Source: an uncultured Rubrobacteraceae bacterium
GTDB taxonomy: Bacteria > Actinomycetota > Rubrobacteria > Rubrobacterales > Rubrobacteraceae
Assembly: GCA_902806075.1 (NCBI GenBank)
Contig: CADCVG010000110.1
Location: forward strand, 1-60,959
Direction of reading: 5' to 3'
Length of the DNA: 60,959 nt
The notes beneath the pieces are model-generated. The model had not been told where the DNA came from, searched no databases, and worked only from the letters and a program-made list of their open reading frames with translations. This document shows positions 33,613 to 44,310 of the stretch, in pieces; within the stretch, counting starts at the first letter, position 1; every line of letters starts with the position of its first letter. The translations under genes and the position numbers were made by a program.

Positions 33613-34095
33613 CTAGCGTGGGGACTCCCTGTGGCCCTCCATGCGGCGGGTGAAGTAGAGGGCGACGGCAAGCGAGACCACGAGCGCCGTCAGGACCGCG
33701 AGCTCGAGCAGGAGGCTCTGGAACTGTGGTGTGCCTAAAGACTGCTCTATAGACGCGGTGACCGCCAGGATGCGCCGGACGACGGCTATGAGCCCGATCA
33801 CCAAGAAAGGCCCCGCGACTATCTCGTCTTCCCGCACTATGGTGCTCACGGTCCTCAAGAGCTCGGCGAAGATAAAGACCAGGAGCACCCGGTCGAGGAC
33901 CTCGAGCGCCGTGTCCAGCGCTCCGACCTCCGCGACGCTGAGGAGGCTGATCACCGCCGAGTAGAAGACCATCCCGACGGTGATGAGCAGAAAGACCGCC
34001 GCCCCGTAGTACACGACCCGCTCGGCGAGGTTTACGACGTTCGCCGGCAAAGCCTTCTGCCCGGTCACCTTGTCCCCCTGCCCCTCCTCGCTCAA
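33613..34095 (-). CDS. PsiE-like inner membrane protein
   Basis: 160 residues with four hydrophobic segments (about 28-52, 66-85, 93-112 and 128-150). The DTALEVLDRVLLVFIFAELL and a RRILAVTAS piece match the phosphate-starvation-inducible PsiE family, whose biochemical role is unknown. The gene starts eight bases after purH and may be the last gene of the purine operon. Confidence 0.7.
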   Translation of the reverse strand: MSEEGQGDKVTGQKALPANVVNLAERVVYYGAAVFLLITVGMVFYSAVISLLSVAEVGALDTALEVLDRVLLVFIFAELLRTVSTIVREDEIVAGPFLVIGLIAVVRRILAVTASIEQSLGTPQFQSLLLELAVLTALVVSLAVALYFTRRMEGHRESPR

Positions 34096-34103
34096 GCTTC
34101 CTC

Positions 34104-35687
34104 CTAGTGCAAAAAGTGGCGCCGCTTGGTCATGACCATCGCCACGCCACGCCGGTCCGCCGCCTGTACGACCTCCGCGTCGCGCTTGGAACCGCCGGGC
34201 TGTATGACCGCCTTCACCCCCGCGTCGGCTAAAGCCTCAAGGCCATCAGCGAACGGGAAGAAGGCGTCGCTCGCCGCCACGGCCCCCGTCGCCCTCTCGC
34301 CCGCCTTTTCGACCGCGATGTGCGCCGCGTCGACCCGGCTGGTCTGGCCCGCCCCGATGCCGACCGTCGCCCCGGACCGGGCGAGCACGATGGCGTTGCT
34401 CTTGACGCTCCTTGCGACCTTCCAGGCGAAGAGAAGGTCGCCTAGCTCCTCCGGCGAGGGGTGCCTCGTGGTGGCGACTTCGTACCCGGAGTCGTCCTCG
34501 ACGCGGTCGGCGTGCTGGAGCAAGAGACCGCCGGTTACGTGCTTGGCGGAGAGCCCGGAGCGCTGCAGGAGACCGGCCTCAAGCACGGTCATGTTTGGCT
34601 TCGCGGAGAAGAGCTTGCGGGCCTCCTCGTCGAAGCCTGCGGAGATCAGGACCTCCGTGAAGACCTGTGAGATCTCCGCCGCCAGCTCCCGGTCTACGGG
34701 CCCACTCAACGCCACGATACCCCCGAAGGCCGAGGTCGGGTCCGAGGCGAAGGCTTCTCTATAAGCTTCGGCTAAGGTCTCGCCGACGGCCGCCCCGCAG
34801 GGGTTTGCGTGTTTGACGATCACCGCCGCCGGTCCGTCCCCGGCGAGGTCCGCGAGCAGGTTGCGCGCGGCGTCCACGTCGTAGAGGTTGTTGAACGAGA
34901 GCGGGCGTCCCTGCAGCCGCTCCACCCCGGAGAGCAGGTGCGGCTCCCCCTCCTCGACGTAGTAGGCCGCCCCCTGATGCGGGTTCTCCCCGTAGCGTAG
35001 CTCCAGCCTGCGCTCGTAGCGCCTCTCCAACGTCTCCGGGAACTCTACGGGGACGTTCGAGACCTCGCCGTTGTCCTCGGGGCCCTCACCGGGGATCCGT
35101 GCGTCCTTCTCGACCCGCTCCTCGAGCCAGGCGGCGATGGCGGCGTCGTATTCGGCGGTCTTACGGAAGGTTTCGAGTGCCAAACGCTTCCTGGTCTCCT
35201 CGGAGACCTCGCCGAGCTCGAACTCCGCCACGACCTCCTTGTAGAACTTCGGCGAGGGCACGACTATGACGCTCTTGAAGTTCTTCGCCGCCGCCCGGAG
35301 CATCGTGGGACCGCCGATGTCTATCTGCTCGATGGCCTCCTTCTCGGAGGCTTCGCCGGCTATTGTCTCCTCGAACGGGTAGAGGTTCACGCAGACCAGG
35401 TCTATCGGGCCTATCTCGTGCTCCACTAGCTCCACTACCTGGTCGGGGTCTTCGAGGTCGGCGAGGATGCCGCCATGTATCTTGGGGTGGAGCGTCTTGA
35501 CCCTCCCCCCGAGCATCTCCGGGGCACCGGTAACTTCCGAGACCGGGACCACCGGGACGCGGGCCTCTTCGAGAGCTCTGGCGGTTCCGCCAGTCGAGAT
35601 GATCTCGAACCCCATCTCGTGCAGCTTCCTCGCGAACGCCGCAACCCCCTTCTTGTCCGATACCGAGATGAGCGCCCGACGCTTCAT
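34104..35687 (-). CDS. purH: AICAR transformylase / IMP cyclohydrolase
   Basis: 527 residues, the usual length. The N-terminal MGS-like cyclohydrolase domain (about 1-150) has LISVSDKKGV and STGGTARALEEA; the C-terminal transformylase domain has GENPHQGAAYY near 255 and the KHANPCGAA motif near 290. It performs the last two steps of IMP synthesis, using 10-formyl-THF. Its ATG overlaps purN by four bases. Confidence 0.96.
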   Translation of the reverse strand: MKRRALISVSDKKGVAAFARKLHEMGFEIISTGGTARALEEARVPVVPVSEVTGAPEMLGGRVKTLHPKIHGGILADLEDPDQVVELVEHEIGPIDLVCVNLYPFEETIAGEASEKEAIEQIDIGGPTMLRAAAKNFKSVIVVPSPKFYKEVVAEFELGEVSEETRKRLALETFRKTAEYDAAIAAWLEERVEKDARIPGEGPEDNGEVSNVPVEFPETLERRYERRLELRYGENPHQGAAYYVEEGEPHLLSGVERLQGRPLSFNNLYDVDAARNLLADLAGDGPAAVIVKHANPCGAAVGETLAEAYREAFASDPTSAFGGIVALSGPVDRELAAEISQVFTEVLISAGFDEEARKLFSAKPNMTVLEAGLLQRSGLSAKHVTGGLLLQHADRVEDDSGYEVATTRHPSPEELGDLLFAWKVARSVKSNAIVLARSGATVGIGAGQTSRVDAAHIAVEKAGERATGAVAASDAFFPFADGLEALADAGVKAVIQPGGSKRDAEVVQAADRRGVAMVMTKRRHFLH

Positions 35688-36265
35688 ATCTTCACCCTTC
35701 CCCAGAAGTAGTCCGCGACCGCCCCAACGAGCAACCGGTGCTCCACCGGGTGCAGCCGCTCCATCAACGTCTCCTCCGTATCCCCCGGCAGAATCGGTAT
35801 CTCCTCCTGAGAGATCACCGGCCCCGCGTCCACCTCCTCGTCCATGAAATGAATCGTTACCCCGGTCCTCTCGGCCCCCGAATCGAGAGCCCGCCCCACC
35901 GCGCCAAGCCCCCTGAACTCCGGCAAGAGCGAAGGATGTAGGTTTATAACCGCCGAAAACCGTTCCAGGAACACCGGCGAGAGCACCCGCATGTATCCCG
36001 CCCCAACCACCAACCCCACCTCGTGCGCGGCCACCCTCTCCGCGAGCTCCCGGTCGAACCCCTTGCGCGTCTCGAAGTCCCGCGGGTCCACGTACTCGAC
36101 CGCCACCCCCGCTCTCCGCGCCCGCTCGAACGCGAACGCCCCCTCCTTATCCCCGGCCACCACTACGAGCTCCTCCGGGTAAGCGTCCAGAAGCGCCTGC
36201 AGGTTCGTCCCCGACCCCGAGGCGAGCACGGCGAAACGAGACCCCTCCGGAAGTCGCTCAGGCAA
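35684..36265 (-). CDS. purN: Phosphoribosylglycinamide formyltransferase
   Basis: 193 residues from a TTG at 36265 that overlaps the purM stop; the longer open frame upstream lies within purM and is not protein-like. FAVLASGSGTNLQALLD is the N-terminal signature, VVGAGYMRVLSP follows, and the catalytic INLHPSLLP motif (with N and H) is near 105; the catalytic aspartate is in DEEVDAGPVI. It formylates GAR with 10-formyl-THF. Confidence 0.93.
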   Translation of the reverse strand: MPERLPEGSRFAVLASGSGTNLQALLDAYPEELVVVAGDKEGAFAFERARRAGVAVEYVDPRDFETRKGFDRELAERVAAHEVGLVVGAGYMRVLSPVFLERFSAVINLHPSLLPEFRGLGAVGRALDSGAERTGVTIHFMDEEVDAGPVISQEEIPILPGDTEETLMERLHPVEHRLLVGAVADYFWGRVKI

Positions 36266-37286
36266 ACTCCACCCCTTGAGCCTCCACGACCTCCCCGATT
36301 CGACGCGCCTCGCACCCCGCCTCCGTGAGCACCACCAGGGCTTCCTCCGCCTGACGTACCGGCACCACGACGCAGAACCCAACCCCGAGGTTGAAGACCC
36401 GCCGCATCTCCTCCTCCGCCACGCCGCCCAAGGTACGGATAAGGTCGAAGACCGCCGGCTCCTCCCAGAGGCCAGGATCGAGGCGAGCGCCCAGTCCCCC
36501 GAGGGCGCGCGGCAGGTTGCCCGGCAGGCCGCCGCCGGTGATGTGCGCCATCCCGCGTACCTCGACGGCCTCCCGCAGAGCTAGGACCTCGCGCACGTAG
36601 GCCCGGTGCGGTTCCAGGTAGACCTCGCCTACGGGCCAGTCGAGGCCCTCCGGCGTCTTGGAGTAGGAGATATTTGCGTCTTCGAGCGCCTTGCGGGCGA
36701 GGGTGTAGCCGTTAGTGTGCAGGCCGCTGGAGGGCAGCCCGATCACGGCGTCCCCGGTCTCCACTCTCTCCCCGGTGACGACCTTCTCCCGCTCGCATGC
36801 CCCTACGCACGCCCCCACCACGTCGAAGTCGCCCTCCCCGTAGAGCCCCGGCATCTCCGCCGTCTCGCCCCCGATGAGCGTGATACCTAGAGACCTACAA
36901 GCCTGCGCCGCCCCCCGGACGACCTCCGCGACGTTCCCCGGCTCCAGTCGCCCGCTCGCCACGTAATCCAGAAACAGGAGCGGTCTCGCGCCGGTGGCGA
37001 GCACGTCGTTGGCGCAGTGGTTGACGATGTCCTCGCCTATAGAGGTGAAGGTGCCCATCTCTCTAGCCACCAGCACCTTCGTTCCCACGCCGTCAATCGT
37101 CGAGGCGAGGACGGGATCCCTGTAATTCGAGAGCGCATACAGGCCGGCGAATCCTCCCAGCGGGGAGATGACCTCCGGGCCGTGGGTGGCCTCGACAGCG
37201 TCGCGCATCATCCGCGTGGCGCGGTCGCCCCTCTCTATAGAGACGCCGGCGGCCTCGTAGGAGGAGCCGGGGGAGCCTTTGGTCAC
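36258..37286 (-). CDS. purM: Phosphoribosylformylglycinamidine cyclo-ligase (AIR synthetase)
   Basis: 342 residues of the PurM/SelD ATP-binding family. DGVGTKVLVAREMG near 61, FLDYVASGRLEPG near 107, and GGETAEMPGLYGEGDFDVVG near 138 are the phosphate- and substrate-binding motifs, and AHITGGGLPGNLPR starts the C-terminal domain. It closes the imidazole ring of AIR. Start overlaps purF by four bases. Confidence 0.96.
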   Translation of the reverse strand: MTKGSPGSSYEAAGVSIERGDRATRMMRDAVEATHGPEVISPLGGFAGLYALSNYRDPVLASTIDGVGTKVLVAREMGTFTSIGEDIVNHCANDVLATGARPLLFLDYVASGRLEPGNVAEVVRGAAQACRSLGITLIGGETAEMPGLYGEGDFDVVGACVGACEREKVVTGERVETGDAVIGLPSSGLHTNGYTLARKALEDANISYSKTPEGLDWPVGEVYLEPHRAYVREVLALREAVEVRGMAHITGGGLPGNLPRALGGLGARLDPGLWEEPAVFDLIRTLGGVAEEEMRRVFNLGVGFCVVVPVRQAEEALVVLTEAGCEARRIGEVVEAQGVEFA

Positions 37287-38740
37287 GCCTGGTTCTCCAC
37301 TACCGCCGTCACCTTCTCCAGGGCGAGCTTCTTCGTCGTCCCGGGGAGCGGGTAGTCACCGTCGAAGCAGGCCCGGCAGAGACCCTTCCCACTCTGCTCG
37401 GTCGCAGCGGTCATGCCCTCGACGGAGATGTAGGCGAGGGTGGTAGCCCCGATCTGCTCGCGTATCTCCTCGACCGTGTAGTTCGCGCCGACAAGCCCCT
37501 TCCTGTCGTCCATGTCTATCCCGTAGTAGCACGGACCCGTCACCGGAGGCGAGGAGACCCGGAAGTGGACCTCTTTCGCGCCTGCGTCAAAGAGGAGTCC
37601 CACGAGCTTGCGAGCCGTGTTGCCGCGCACGATCGAGTCGTCTATCACCACGACGCGCTTGCCCTTGATCACCGACGGCAGCGGGTTGAGCTTCAAACGG
37701 AGCCCCACCTGGCGCATCCCGTCCGTCGGCGCTATGAACGTCCGGCCCACGTAGCGGTTCTTTATTAGACCCTCACCAAACGGGATGCCGCTCCTGTGCG
37801 AGTAACCGGTGGCCGCCATTATCCCCGAGTCCGGCACCGGGATGACGACGTCGGCCTCGGCGGGTGCTTCTTCGGCCAGGATCTCACCCATCCTCTGCCT
37901 CGAACCCCCGACCTCCCGCCCGTCGAAGCGCGAGTCAGGCCGGGCGAAGTAGACGTACTCGAAGACGCACAGCGCGCGGCGCTCCTCCTCGCCCCGGTAG
38001 CTCTTGAGCCCCTCGTCATCTATCACGACGACCTCTCCGGGTTCGATCTCTCTCAAGAACTCCGAGCCTATTATGTCCAGACCGCACGTCTCGCTCGAGA
38101 CGGCGTAACCGCCCTCGACCTTGCCGATGCACAGCGGACGGAAACCGTGCGGATCCCGGAACGCGACGAGCTTGTCCCGGAAGATCATGGCGACCGAGTA
38201 CGCCCCCCGCAGCCGACGCATGGTCCTCAGAATAGCCTCCGCAGCCGAATATCCCTTCTCGAGCTCTCCAACGGCGCACGCCGCTATGGCCGCCGTGTCC
38301 GACGTTGACTCGAACTCGAAGCCCTCCCCCTCTAGGTCGTGTCTCAACTCCGCCGTGTTGACGAGGTTGCCGTTGTGGGCGACGGCGACGTTGACCTCTC
38401 CCCGACCGTGGAACTCGGGCTGGGCGTTCTCCCACGAGGCCGAACCCGTGGTCGAGTAGCGGACGTGCCCGAGGGCTATGTGGCCCCCTTCGAGAGACTC
38501 AAGCTTGCGCTCGTCGAAGACCTGAGAGACGAGGCCCATGTCGCGCATCGCCAGCGTCCGCTCACCGTCCGAGATGGCGATGCCGGCCGACTCCTGGCCC
38601 CGGTGCTGCAGAGCGTACAGCCCGAAGTACGTCCGCTGGGCGAGCTCGCAGGAGATCTCTCGCGAGTACAACCCGAACACCCCGCAGGCCTCCTTCGGCT
38701 TCCCCGCCGAGTCGTCGAAAAGCAGATCGTCCTGAGACAC
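37283..38740 (-). CDS. purF: Amidophosphoribosyltransferase
   Basis: 485 residues from GTG 38740. The N-terminal nucleophile cysteine (KEACGVFGLY, near 20) follows a short propeptide, and the glutaminase site continues with LQHRGQESAGI. The PRPP-binding VVIDDSIVRGNT is near 365. Cysteines in LCVFEYVYFA, PCYYGIDM and LCRACFDGDY match the Fe-S ligands of the B. subtilis-type enzyme, so this is the propeptide-plus-cluster form. It commits PRPP to purine synthesis and is the usual feedback point. Confidence 0.96.
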   Translation of the reverse strand: MSQDDLLFDDSAGKPKEACGVFGLYSREISCELAQRTYFGLYALQHRGQESAGIAISDGERTLAMRDMGLVSQVFDERKLESLEGGHIALGHVRYSTTGSASWENAQPEFHGRGEVNVAVAHNGNLVNTAELRHDLEGEGFEFESTSDTAAIAACAVGELEKGYSAAEAILRTMRRLRGAYSVAMIFRDKLVAFRDPHGFRPLCIGKVEGGYAVSSETCGLDIIGSEFLREIEPGEVVVIDDEGLKSYRGEEERRALCVFEYVYFARPDSRFDGREVGGSRQRMGEILAEEAPAEADVVIPVPDSGIMAATGYSHRSGIPFGEGLIKNRYVGRTFIAPTDGMRQVGLRLKLNPLPSVIKGKRVVVIDDSIVRGNTARKLVGLLFDAGAKEVHFRVSSPPVTGPCYYGIDMDDRKGLVGANYTVEEIREQIGATTLAYISVEGMTAATEQSGKGLCRACFDGDYPLPGTTKKLALEKVTAVVENQA

Positions 38741-38741
38741 G

Positions 38742-40946
38742 TTAGCCAATCTGGCCTCCCTCCGGGGCGTAACGCTCGAAGAGGTCCCGCTCGTAGGCAC
38801 CCCGAAGCTCGTCGAGCCCCACATCGATACCCGCGACCTTCAGCCTCTCTCCGCCCGTTTGCCCGATCCGGTTGTGGTGGACGCCCCCCAGATGCTCCTC
38901 CAGTTCTCCCAGCCTCTCCTCGGGGACCGCGACGAGGATGCATCCGCCGACCTCGCCAAAGAGAGCCACGTCCTGGCGCCCGCCCGGCAATAGTCGCGCC
39001 TCCACCCCAACGCCGCCCTTCATCGCCATCTCGGCGAGCGTGACCGCAAGCCCCCCGCCCGAGAGGTCGTGGGCCGTATCGACGACGCCCGCCGCGATCG
39101 CCCGTCGCACCGCGTCGGCGGCGGCTTTCTCGCCGGCGAGGTCCGGGGCGGGAGGCGTGCCGGCCATACGTCCATACACTATCTCCAGGTACTCCGAGCC
39201 GCCCAGAGAAGGCCGGAAGTCCCCGACGAGCACCAGAGCGTCGCCCTCCCGCTTTATGGCGGGGGTTGCGCGGCGGTTCACGTCCTCGAAGAGGCCCACC
39301 ATGCCGACGGTCGGCGTCGGGTAGACGGCCCCCCTCTCGGTCTCGTTGTAGAGGCTCACGTTCCCGCTCACGACCGGGGTATTCAGGACCTCGCAGGCTT
39401 CGGCCAGCCCCTCGATACACGAGACGAGCTGGTAGTAGGCTTCGGGCTTCTCGGGGCTGCCAAAGTTCAGGCAGTCCGTGAGCGCGACCGGCTCGGCGCC
39501 GACGCACGAGAGGTTCCGGTAGGCCTCGGCGACGGCCGACGCCGCCCCGCCCTTCGGGTCGAGGTAGCAGTGGCGGCCCTTGCAATCGGCGGTCGCGGCA
39601 AAGCCTAAAGAAGTGTCCTTGATCCTCATTACCGCCGCGTCCGCGCCGGGCAGTACGACCGTGTTCGCCCCGACCTGATGGTCGTACTGGGTGTAGACGG
39701 AGCGCCGCGAGCAGAGGTTCGGGTGGGCGAGCATCGCGAGCAGGGCGGAACTGTAGTCCTCCGGAGGAGGCAGGGTCGCCAGGTCCAGGTCGAGGGGCTC
39801 TATAGCGTCCAGGTAGGACGGGCGGACGACCTCCCGCTCGTAGGTCGGGGCGTCGGCGAGGTGCCCGGCGGGGACGGTGCCGACCACTTCGCCGTCTTCG
39901 AGTATCCGCAAGTCCCCGTGCGAGGCGACGCGGCCCACGACGGCGGCTTCGAGTTCGTAGCGTTCGGCGAGCTTCAGGACTTCCCCGGCCTTCTCGGGTT
40001 CGACTATCGCGAGCATGCGTTCCTGGGACTCGGAGATCACGATCTCCCACGGCTCCATGCCCTCCTCACGCAGGGAGACCAGGCTCGTGTCTATCTCGAT
40101 CCCGACCCCGCCCTTCGCCGCCATCTCCGAGGCGGAGGAGGTGATCCCCGCCGCCCCCAGGTCCTGCAGAGAGACGAGCAGGTCTTCGTCGAGCATCCTC
40201 AAGCTACACTCGATGAGCATCTTCTCGGCGAACGGGTCCCCGACCTGCACGTTCGGCCGCCTCTCCTCGGAGCCCTCGCCGAGCTCGTCCGACGCGAAGG
40301 TCGCCCCGTGAATACCGTCCCGCCCGGTCTTGGCACCGAAGAGGATGACGAGGTTCCCCTCCCCCACCGCCCGCGCCCGCATAAGGCTCTCGGAGCGAAT
40401 GATCCCCACGCACATCGCGTTCACCAGCGGGTTCCCGGAGTAAGCCCGGGCGAACTCGACCTCGCCACCTACGGTCGGCACTCCCACGGCGTTCCCGTAG
40501 TGTCCGATGCCGCGCACGACCTCCCGGAAGAGGTAGCGGTTTCGCTCGTCGTCCAGCGGCCCGAACCGCAGCGAGTCGAGCAGGGCCACCGGCCTCGCCC
40601 CCATCGCAAGCACGTCCCGGATAATACCGCCCACGCCCGTCGCCGCCCCCTCGAAGGGCTCGACCGCCGAGGGGTGGTTGTGGCTCTCCATCTTGAACAC
40701 GAGCGCCCACCCGTCCCCGACCTCGACCACGCCCGCGTTCTCCCCCGGCCCCTGCAAGACCTGCGGCCCCCTGTTCGGGAAGCGTCCGAGGAGAGGACGC
40801 GAGTTCTTGTAGCCGCAGTGCTCGCTCCACATCACGCTGAACAGCGAGAGCTCCAGGAAGTTCGGCGCCCGGCCCATCAGCTCCAGGATGCGGTCGTACT
40901 CGAAGTCCGAGAGCCCTAAAGAGGTGTACGTCTCCTGGATGTTCAA
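38742..40946 (-). CDS. purL: FGAM synthase subunit PurL (small form)
   Basis: 734 residues, the small PurL that works with separate PurS and PurQ. The sequence starts with a linker helix ([14 protein letters not shown]), then [26 protein letters not shown] and [14 protein letters not shown], and later VQDLGAAG-like [12 protein letters not shown]. Two PurM-like halves can be followed. It converts FGAR to FGAM with ATP and ammonia from PurQ. Long antisense frames over this gene are codon-bias shadows. Confidence 0.96.
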   Translation of the reverse strand: MNIQETYTSLGLSDFEYDRILELMGRAPNFLELSLFSVMWSEHCGYKNSRPLLGRFPNRGPQVLQGPGENAGVVEVGDGWALVFKMESHNHPSAVEPFEGAATGVGGIIRDVLAMGARPVALLDSLRFGPLDDERNRYLFREVVRGIGHYGNAVGVPTVGGEVEFARAYSGNPLVNAMCVGIIRSESLMRARAVGEGNLVILFGAKTGRDGIHGATFASDELGEGSEERRPNVQVGDPFAEKMLIECSLRMLDEDLLVSLQDLGAAGITSSASEMAAKGGVGIEIDTSLVSLREEGMEPWEIVISESQERMLAIVEPEKAGEVLKLAERYELEAAVVGRVASHGDLRILEDGEVVGTVPAGHLADAPTYEREVVRPSYLDAIEPLDLDLATLPPPEDYSSALLAMLAHPNLCSRRSVYTQYDHQVGANTVVLPGADAAVMRIKDTSLGFAATADCKGRHCYLDPKGGAASAVAEAYRNLSCVGAEPVALTDCLNFGSPEKPEAYYQLVSCIEGLAEACEVLNTPVVSGNVSLYNETERGAVYPTPTVGMVGLFEDVNRRATPAIKREGDALVLVGDFRPSLGGSEYLEIVYGRMAGTPPAPDLAGEKAAADAVRRAIAAGVVDTAHDLSGGGLAVTLAEMAMKGGVGVEARLLPGGRQDVALFGEVGGCILVAVPEERLGELEEHLGGVHHNRIGQTGGERLKVAGIDVGLDELRGAYERDLFERYAPEGGQIG

Positions 40947-41611
40947 GCCCGCGCCCCCGCGAATCGGAGCATGGACTCGAAGACCCTCAGCCCCTCCCCG
41001 GAGCCGAGAAGGGGATCGGAGGCGCGCTCGGGGTGGGGCATCAACCCGACGACGTTGCGGCCCTCACTACAGATGCCGGCGATGTCGTTGGCCGAGCCGT
41101 TCGGGTTCTCCAGGTACCGCAACACGACGCGCCCCTCGTCTTCGAGCTCCGCGAGCGTGCGTTCGTCGGCGAAGTAGTTCCCCTCGTTGTGGGCGACGGG
41201 GAGGGTGAGCTCGTGGCCCGGCTCGAAGAGGGAGGTCCAGGGCGTGCCGGTATTCTCGACGCGCACGGCGACGCGGTCACAGATGAAGCGCATGTTCGAG
41301 TTGCGAAGCAGCGCGCCCGGCAGCAGATGCGCCTCGGTCAGGACCTGGAAGCCGTTGCAGACCCCGAGGACGGGACCGCCGCTATTGGCGAACTCTTCCA
41401 GAGGCCCCATAACCTTCGCGAAGCGGGCGATGGCGCCGGGCCTGAGGTAGTCGCCGTAGGAGAAGCCGCCCGGCACGACCACCGCGTCCACGCCCTTCAG
41501 GTCGGCGTCGGCGTGCCAGAGCTCGACCGGCACGGCGCCGGCCCGTTCGATGCCGTGCATTGCGTCGCGGTCGCAGTTAGAGCCCGGGAAGACTGTAACC
41601 CCGATCCTCAA
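40943..41611 (-). CDS. purQ: FGAM synthase glutaminase subunit PurQ
   Basis: 222 residues from TTG 41611, which overlaps the purS stop; the upstream extension is not protein-like. [15 protein letters not shown] starts the class I amidotransferase domain, [13 protein letters not shown] and GVCNGFQVL hold the oxyanion strand and the nucleophilic cysteine near 87, and [12 protein letters not shown] has the catalytic histidine and glutamate. It supplies ammonia to PurL. Confidence 0.95.
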   Translation of the reverse strand: MRIGVTVFPGSNCDRDAMHGIERAGAVPVELWHADADLKGVDAVVVPGGFSYGDYLRPGAIARFAKVMGPLEEFANSGGPVLGVCNGFQVLTEAHLLPGALLRNSNMRFICDRVAVRVENTGTPWTSLFEPGHELTLPVAHNEGNYFADERTLAELEDEGRVVLRYLENPNGSANDIAGICSEGRNVVGLMPHPERASDPLLGSGEGLRVFESMLRFAGARA

Positions 41612-41828
41612 CCCACGACCTCCCACTCGTACTCTTCGACGGTGGGGTTGGCGAGCAGGCGGCGGCACATCCCCTCGACCTCCTCGGGGCTCTCGACCTC
41701 CATCTCGACGAGCCTGCCGATGTGGACGGTCTTCACCCCTCCGAAGCCAAGAGCGGGGAGCGCGCGCCGGACCGCCTCGCCCTGCGGGTCGAGGATGCCG
41801 CTCTTCGGGCGGACGAGGACCCGGACCT

Positions 41829-41832
<4 letters not shown>
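41608..41832 (-). CDS. purS: FGAM synthase subunit PurS
   Basis: 74 residues. VRVLVRPKSGILDPQGEAVR at the N-terminus and the later VKTVHIGRLVEMEVE are the PurS pattern. PurS links PurQ and PurL in the complex. Start overlaps purC by four bases. Confidence 0.93.
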
Positions 41833-42546
<714 letters not shown>

Positions 42547-42554
<8 letters not shown>

Positions 42555-43875
42555 CTTCCAACCTCCTTTTCAGGTCCTCTACACGTTCGAAGACGACCTC
42601 TAAATTCCTCAGCGCGTACGACGGGTCGAAGAGCCCATCGAGGTCGCCGCCGAGCTTCTCGCGCACCTCTTCGTCCTCTTCCAGAAGCTCCCGGAAGCCG
42701 CCCTCGCCCTCCCAGGCCCGCATCGCGGCGCCCTGGACGACGGCGTACGCCTCGTCGCGGCCCATGCCGGCCTCGACCAGGGAGAGCAGGACGCGCCCTG
42801 AGTATACGATGCCGCCGCCGGAGTTGAGGTTCTCGCGCATCCGGGCCTCGTCTACGCGGAGACCTTCAAGGATGCGCCGCGTGATGCGGAGCATGTAGTG
42901 GGCGAGGGTGGTCGAGTCGGGCAGGACCACTCTCTCGGCGGAGGAGTGGGAGATGTCCCTCTCCTGCCAGAGGGCGTTGTCCTCGAAACCCACCCCCGCG
43001 TAGCCCCGCAAGAGGCGGGCCATGCCGCTGAGTCGTTCGGCGAGGATGGGGTTCTTCTTGTGCGGCATCGCCGAGGAGCCCTTCTGTCCGCGTCCGAACG
43101 GCTCGGCGAGCTCCCGCACCTCGGTGCGCTGGGCGCCCCGGACCTCCAGGGCTATCTTCTCGAGCGTCGACCCGAGTATAGCCAGAGTGCTCAAGACCTC
43201 TGCGTGACGGTCGCGTTGGACGATCTGGGTGGAGGCCGGCGCGGGCTTCAGCCCGAGCTCCTCGCAGGTAAGCGTCTCGACCTTCGGATCGACGTTGGCG
43301 TAGGTACCGACCGCGCCGGAGATCTTGCCGGCTGCGGCCACCTCCTCGGCGTGGGCGAGCCGCTCCAGGTTGCGCTCCATCTCGAAGGCCCACACCGCGA
43401 GCTTGTGCCCCAGAGTTGTCGGCTCCGCGTGTACCCCGTGCGTCCGTCCGACCATCACCGTGCCGCGATGGTTCATCGACATGTCACAGAGCAAAATCGC
43501 GAGCGCCCTTGCCTCCCCCCGCACGAGCCGCAGGGCCTCCCGGAGTTGCAGGGCACCGGCAGTGTCGAGGACGTCGGAAGAGGTCAGACCGAAGTGGAAG
43601 TGTCGGGCGACGCGGGCGGCGCCCTTCGCGGCGAGCGTCTCGGAGACGGCGGTGACGAAGGCGATGACGTCGTGGTTCGTCTCCTCCTCGACCTCCTTTA
43701 TTCGCTCGACGGTGAAGTCGGCCTTCTCGGCCAGCTCCTCTACCTCTTCAGAGGGGATCTCCCCGAGGCGGGCGCGGGCGCGGCAGACGGCGAGCTCGAC
43801 CTTCAGCCAGGCGCGAAACTTCGCCTCCTCGGTCCAGAGGGCGCCCATCTCAGGGAGGGTGTAGCGTTCGATCAC
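42547..43875 (-). CDS. purB: Adenylosuccinate lyase
   Basis: 442 residues of the fumarase/aspartase superfamily. The signature loop GSSAMPHKKNPI near 268 holds the catalytic serine, and GRTHGVHAEPTTLGHK near 140 holds the catalytic histidine; TSSDVLDTA lies near 92. It acts twice, on SAICAR and on adenylosuccinate. The start lies three bases after purE ends. Confidence 0.96.
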
Positions 43876-43878
43876 GGG

Positions 43879-44310
43879 TTAGCCCTCTAACCTCTTGGCC
43901 AGCTCGGGGTCGGAGAGGGCCAGGATCTGGGTGGCCAGCACGGCCGCATTCGCCGCCCCGTTCACTGCGACGGTCGCCACGGGTACGCCCGAGGGCATCT
44001 GGACCGTCGAGAGCAGGGAGTCGAAGCCGTTCAACGCGCCGGCGGCTATTGGGATGCCGATGACGGGCAGGTTTGTGCGGGCGGCGACGGCGCCGGCGAG
44101 GTGGGCGGCCATACCGGCGGCGCAGATAAAGACCTTGACGCCCCTGCCGGGGGCGGAGGCGACGTACTCGGCGACGCCCTCGGGGTCGCGGTGGGCGGAG
44201 CGGACCTCGAGCTCGTACTCCACGCCGAGCTCTTCGAGGCGGACGGAGCATTTTTCGAGGACGGGCAGGTCGGACTTACTGCCGACGAGTATTCCTACGG
44301 ACGGGGTCAA
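43879..44310 (-). CDS. purE: N5-CAIR mutase / AIR carboxylase catalytic subunit
   Basis: 143 residues, slightly short for PurE (about 160). VGILVGSKSDLPVL, RSAHRDPE with the catalytic histidine, AAGMAAHLAGAVAART and a VQMPSGVPVATV loop are all present. The fold is the octameric PurE type. No purK is in the window, so either purK is elsewhere or this works directly on AIR; motifs here look like the bacterial class I form, but I cannot decide. Confidence 0.93.
   Translation of the reverse strand: MTPSVGILVGSKSDLPVLEKCSVRLEELGVEYELEVRSAHRDPEGVAEYVASAPGRGVKVFICAAGMAAHLAGAVAARTNLPVIGIPIAAGALNGFDSLLSTVQMPSGVPVATVAVNGAANAAVLATQILALSDPELAKRLEG

Noticed and set aside
38476-40050. Very long open frame antisense or out of frame with purL and purF
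   Set aside because: Its translation is arginine- and proline-rich with no family pattern, while the purL/purF frames carry full motifs. High third-position GC opens such shadow frames.
39678-40919. Long plus-strand frame opposite purL
   Set aside because: Antisense of conserved PurL sequence; composition is typical of a shadow frame.
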